Source: Pleurostoma richardsiae (Eukaryota; Ascomycota; Sordariomycetes; Calosphaeriales; Pleurostomataceae). Taken from it: a stretch of DNA of 64,000 nt. How positions within the stretch are numbered: position 1 is the first letter of the stretch; each line of letters begins with the position of its first letter. Below, in pieces: positions 61,501-64,000 of the stretch. Location of the stretch: assembly GCA_030052745.1 (NCBI GenBank), contig JANBVO010000056.1:122750-186749 (forward strand), read 5' to 3'. Made by a program: the position numbers and the translations under genes. The notes under the pieces are model-generated. The model did not search any database. It was not told the origin of the DNA and worked only from the letters and a program-made list of their open reading frames with translations.

Positions 61501-63217
61501 ACGAGTTACGGGAGAAGCCACTCATGGGCTCTACGAAGATAACGACAACTGCCCAGATGCTAGAGGTTGTTTGCCCTGGGAAACTGCATCGAGAGATGTC
61601 GGTAAGTGCCTGCTTTACGTCCTACATCCAGTCTTCGAACGCTCGAGTTTCGAACACTCTTCACTAGATACGACAACTCGAGAAGGCCTCTCAGCAGGAC
61701 TTCCTAGGAACCAACTTGTCTTATAGATTGGTTAGTTTGGGAGAGGACTGTGGCTATCGAATGTCTTTCATTTCTTTGCAATTCCGACGAACGCTTGGTG
61801 AACGAGTGTCAATCCTCGTTAGGGGCATTCCATGGACCGCGTTCCACCTACAGACACGGAATCAAGTCACTAATAAGCTTGACATAGCGGACCAGAGGAG
61901 AAACCAACTCGGCCGTCAGACTATTTTAAATCAGTACGGGAGGAGGTCTGTTCTGTCGTTATTGCCGTCCTGCTCAATCACGTGCGATGGAAAGGTCGAC
62001 TTCCTCAAGGGGTAGGCCCTAAAGCCCATGTCTGTGGAGGCAAGACGAATTGCCGCTAGACCGTTTGGTGGTTACTACCGTGGTAACACATTGCGGCCTG
62101 CTGGTGCCGATACTTTGAACTACTTTTTACTTATTGCCTGATCAGGTCCCTTCTGAGAAAGATATTACAAGCAAGAAACACCAACACTCTTGGACCGCCA
62201 ACAAGGAACGTTGTTCAGCGGCTCCAGCATTGTGAAGAGGGGGTTTTCGAGGCTCCAACTAGGGTACCCCGACTTGTGGAGAGAGAAAACTCAGATTCCC
62301 CTCATTGGGCACAGACAAAACCGTTGGCGGCCCTCTCCGCGCCAACCCCATCCTGCAGCGGGACGAACTATGACAGCGTGGGAAGGCGTTGCCGGACCGA
62401 GGTACTCGAGCCAATGGAGGCGATCCCATTTGCGCCTCCAAGGCTTGGGAGACGGGAGCATCAGAGATACGGAGATGAAGGAGACAGAGACGGGCTGGCC
62501 GACCGTACGAGTCAGTAGGTGCTCGTTTGAGTCCAGTCAACCCACGAGCGTGGCAAGCCAAGCCCAGGGTCCTTGGCCTGCTTATCTCTGTCTGCAACCG
62601 GGCCTTGGAGAAACCCTGGAGAAGAGACCGGCGGCTTGGTTCTTCGGTGGCTGGCCAACTGGAGCCGCCGAAGCGCGTGGGAGTCGCTGCACAACCATCC
62701 GACCGAACTGGGTCCGCCCTGCTGATAGCGCAGGCCAGTGTAACCCTCTCTGCATGTGTAAGAGGTCATTTAAGATCTTGGCTCCCTCGCAGCAGCTTAG
62801 ATCGCTCACAAGTGTGACGTTGCCCTGCGCAGTTACTGGCGTTATAAGCTCGTGCCATCTCTGTGTCCGCTTTTCGTCTCGACCTCCTGCTTGCAAGGAA
62901 CACCAGCAACGCTAATAACGTCTTGTTGATCGCCGTGTCTGCGCTTGGCGGAAGCACTACGACGTCAGCCCAGATCTCAGCTACTAGACCCTTTAAGACT
63001 TTTATCACATTCAGCTCGACTGGATCGCCTCACGGCGTGTTGTCCGCATCTGTCCCGAGTTGACTAGAGTTCTCCTCGAGCCCCCATGCAGTTCGTCAAA
63101 GAGTTCTTCTGTCTCCTCCTCAAACAGATCCATTAGGACCTACCCTAGGCTACCAGCTCCTACATCCCTCCTTCTCCTTAGAACGTCTACCCCCCTCCCA
63201 TTGTCAGCTACAGCAAG

Positions 63218-64000
63218 ATGTCGTCTACCGGCATTGACATTACGGGCTCCGGGGCGCCGCCGTACGGAACGGGATCATTGGACGAGAAGAAGTCCGGCGC
63301 CGGGGTTGACCGCTCGGAGGCCGCATCCGTCGAGTCCATGCCCGGGGACCACACGGTGCGGAAGCTCAAAGCCCGGCACATCCAGCTGATCGGTACTGTA
63401 CTACTCGGCCCGGACGCCGGGGGAGGCTGGTCAACTGCTCAACCGAACTAACTGTCCGCCAGGTATCGGGGGCACCATCGGTACGGCCCTGTACGTTTCG
63501 ATCGGCCGAGGGCTGCTCAATGGCGGCCCCGCCAGTCTGTTCCTGGCCTTCACTATCTGGTAATGCGTGGTCCCGAACATGGAATAGTCTGTATCTTATA
63601 TGTGTGACTGACGCCCCTTTCAGGTGCTCGTTCATCCTCTGCGTGACAATGTGCATGGCAGAGATGGTAGGTTATGTTCCCTGCTACCGCATCCGGGCGC
63701 GAGACTGACTTATCTGCGATTTACAGGTCACCTATCTCCCGATCTCGTCACCGTTCATCCGATTTGCTGGCCGCTACGTCGACGAGGCGTTTGGATTTGC
63801 TGCTGGTTGGAATTTCTTTGTGTTCGAGGCCGCCCTCGTGCCGTTTGAGATCACCGCCTGCAATGTTATCATTCACTATTGGAGTAGGTGCCGTCCCTTA
63901 CACCCGGATAGCTTCGCGGTCTAACCAAGCATTTATAGGTGACATTGTGCCGGCGGGTGGAATCATCGCCATCATCATTGTCCTCTACGGGTTGGTCCCC
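63218..64000 (+). CDS. amino-acid permease, 5' part (cut by window edge)
   Basis: A plasma-membrane amino-acid/proton symporter of the fungal YAT type. Exons 63218-63392, 63463-63559, 63624-63666, 63727-63883 and 63939 to beyond 64000 are in phase at all four introns (GT...AG, 55-70 bp). The hydrophilic N-terminus leads to VRKLKARHIQLIGIGGTIGT, the hallmark of transmembrane segment 1. Next come ALYVSIGRGLLNGGPASLFLAF, segment 2, the EMVTYLPISSPFIRFAGRYV block, and FAAGWNFFVFEAALVPFEITA of segment 3. Sequence up to YGLVP is present; roughly two thirds of a usual 540-580 residue permease lies outside the window. Substrate cannot be assigned; relatives include general, proline and dicarboxylic amino-acid permeases and Trichoderma INDA1. 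The start at 63218 follows a CT-rich leader. Confidence 0.93.

Larger units (their letters stand above)
51242..63217. other. 12 kb gene-free region between XYR1 and the permease gene
   Basis: No coding gene is supported over almost 12 kb. The longest frames (52461-53336 minus, 62190-62915 plus) have no motifs, and their composition looks random. The left end is the XYR1 promoter, with sites matching the CreA/CRE1 consensus SYGGRG at 51557, 51715 and 51729 (a common motif). A doubled GGTACGTACC palindrome is at 55509-55531. The last 150 bases before 63218 are CT-rich, as expected of a strong fungal promoter. Base composition is balanced, so this is not an RIP-mutated transposon graveyard; non-coding RNAs cannot be judged by eye. 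Confidence 0.55.

Noticed and set aside
62190-62915. 241-codon plus-strand open frame before the permease
   Set aside because: No motif or homologous block that I recognise; probably chance.
1-64000. transposons, RIP-mutated tracts, telomeric repeats or CRISPR arrays
   Set aside because: No transposase or reverse-transcriptase frames, no AT-rich stretches of size, no telomere-type repeats and no regularly spaced repeats were seen.

Overview
The window is a piece of a filamentous ascomycete chromosome, most likely a Sordariomycete. Most genes carry short introns (about 50-170 bp) with GTAAGT-like donors and CTAAC/CTGAC branch sites. The set includes filamentous-fungal families (xylanase regulator XYR1/XLR-1, a homeobox-C2H2 factor, an FlbE-like protein, a HOS3-type deacetylase, a fungal RBR ligase, a GPI-anchored Cys-rich protein). 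The XYR1 N-terminus reads like the Sordariomycete form from its first residues. No rRNA, tRNA, CRISPR array or intact transposon was found, and the non-coding DNA is not AT-rich, so there is no obvious RIP-mutated tract.

Layout from left to right: a bZIP/DUF3425 regulator (-, 1393-2641); a 1,211-residue homeobox-C2H2 protein with C-terminal helical repeats (+, 4834-8610); an FlbE-like protein (+, 9520-10746); the rRNA/tRNA cytidine acetyltransferase KRE33/NAT10 in seven exons (-, 12102-15732); a secreted lactonase-fold beta-propeller (+, 16742-18199); a 4.9 kb gap; a Zn2Cys6 regulator (+, 23117-25395); a 4.8 kb gap; an RBR ubiquitin ligase (+, 30242-32867); the catalytic subunit of tRNA-guanine transglycosylase (+, 33757-35210); a GPI-anchored two-module Cys-rich wall protein (-, 36436-37602); a HOS3-type histone deacetylase (+, 39783-43263); histidinol-phosphatase HIS2 (-, 43817-44966) divergent from an acetamidase/formamidase (+, 45783-46799); XYR1 (-, 48285-51241); a 12 kb gene-free stretch; and the 5' part of an amino-acid permease (+, 63218 to the window edge).

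The genes look like ordinary independent loci, not one cluster. Two themes recur. Five of the fourteen are transcription or developmental regulators (bZIP, homeobox-C2H2, FlbE-like, Zn2Cys6, XYR1). Several others serve nitrogen and amino-acid metabolism (HIS2, the amidase, the permease). The HIS2 side of the HIS2-amidase intergenic region holds two GCN4/CPC1-type sites, and the amidase side holds three GATA-type sites, which suggests separate amino-acid-starvation and nitrogen control of the two divergent genes.

I found no convincing new multi-gene system. The best leads are: the 4-5 CENP-B/Tc5-like helical repeats at the end of the homeobox protein, with an intron whose retention would remove them all; the duplicated Cys module of the GPI-anchored protein; a 79-codon upstream ORF before XYR1; and clusters of GGTACC/CCTAGG-centred palindromes in the gene-free DNA.
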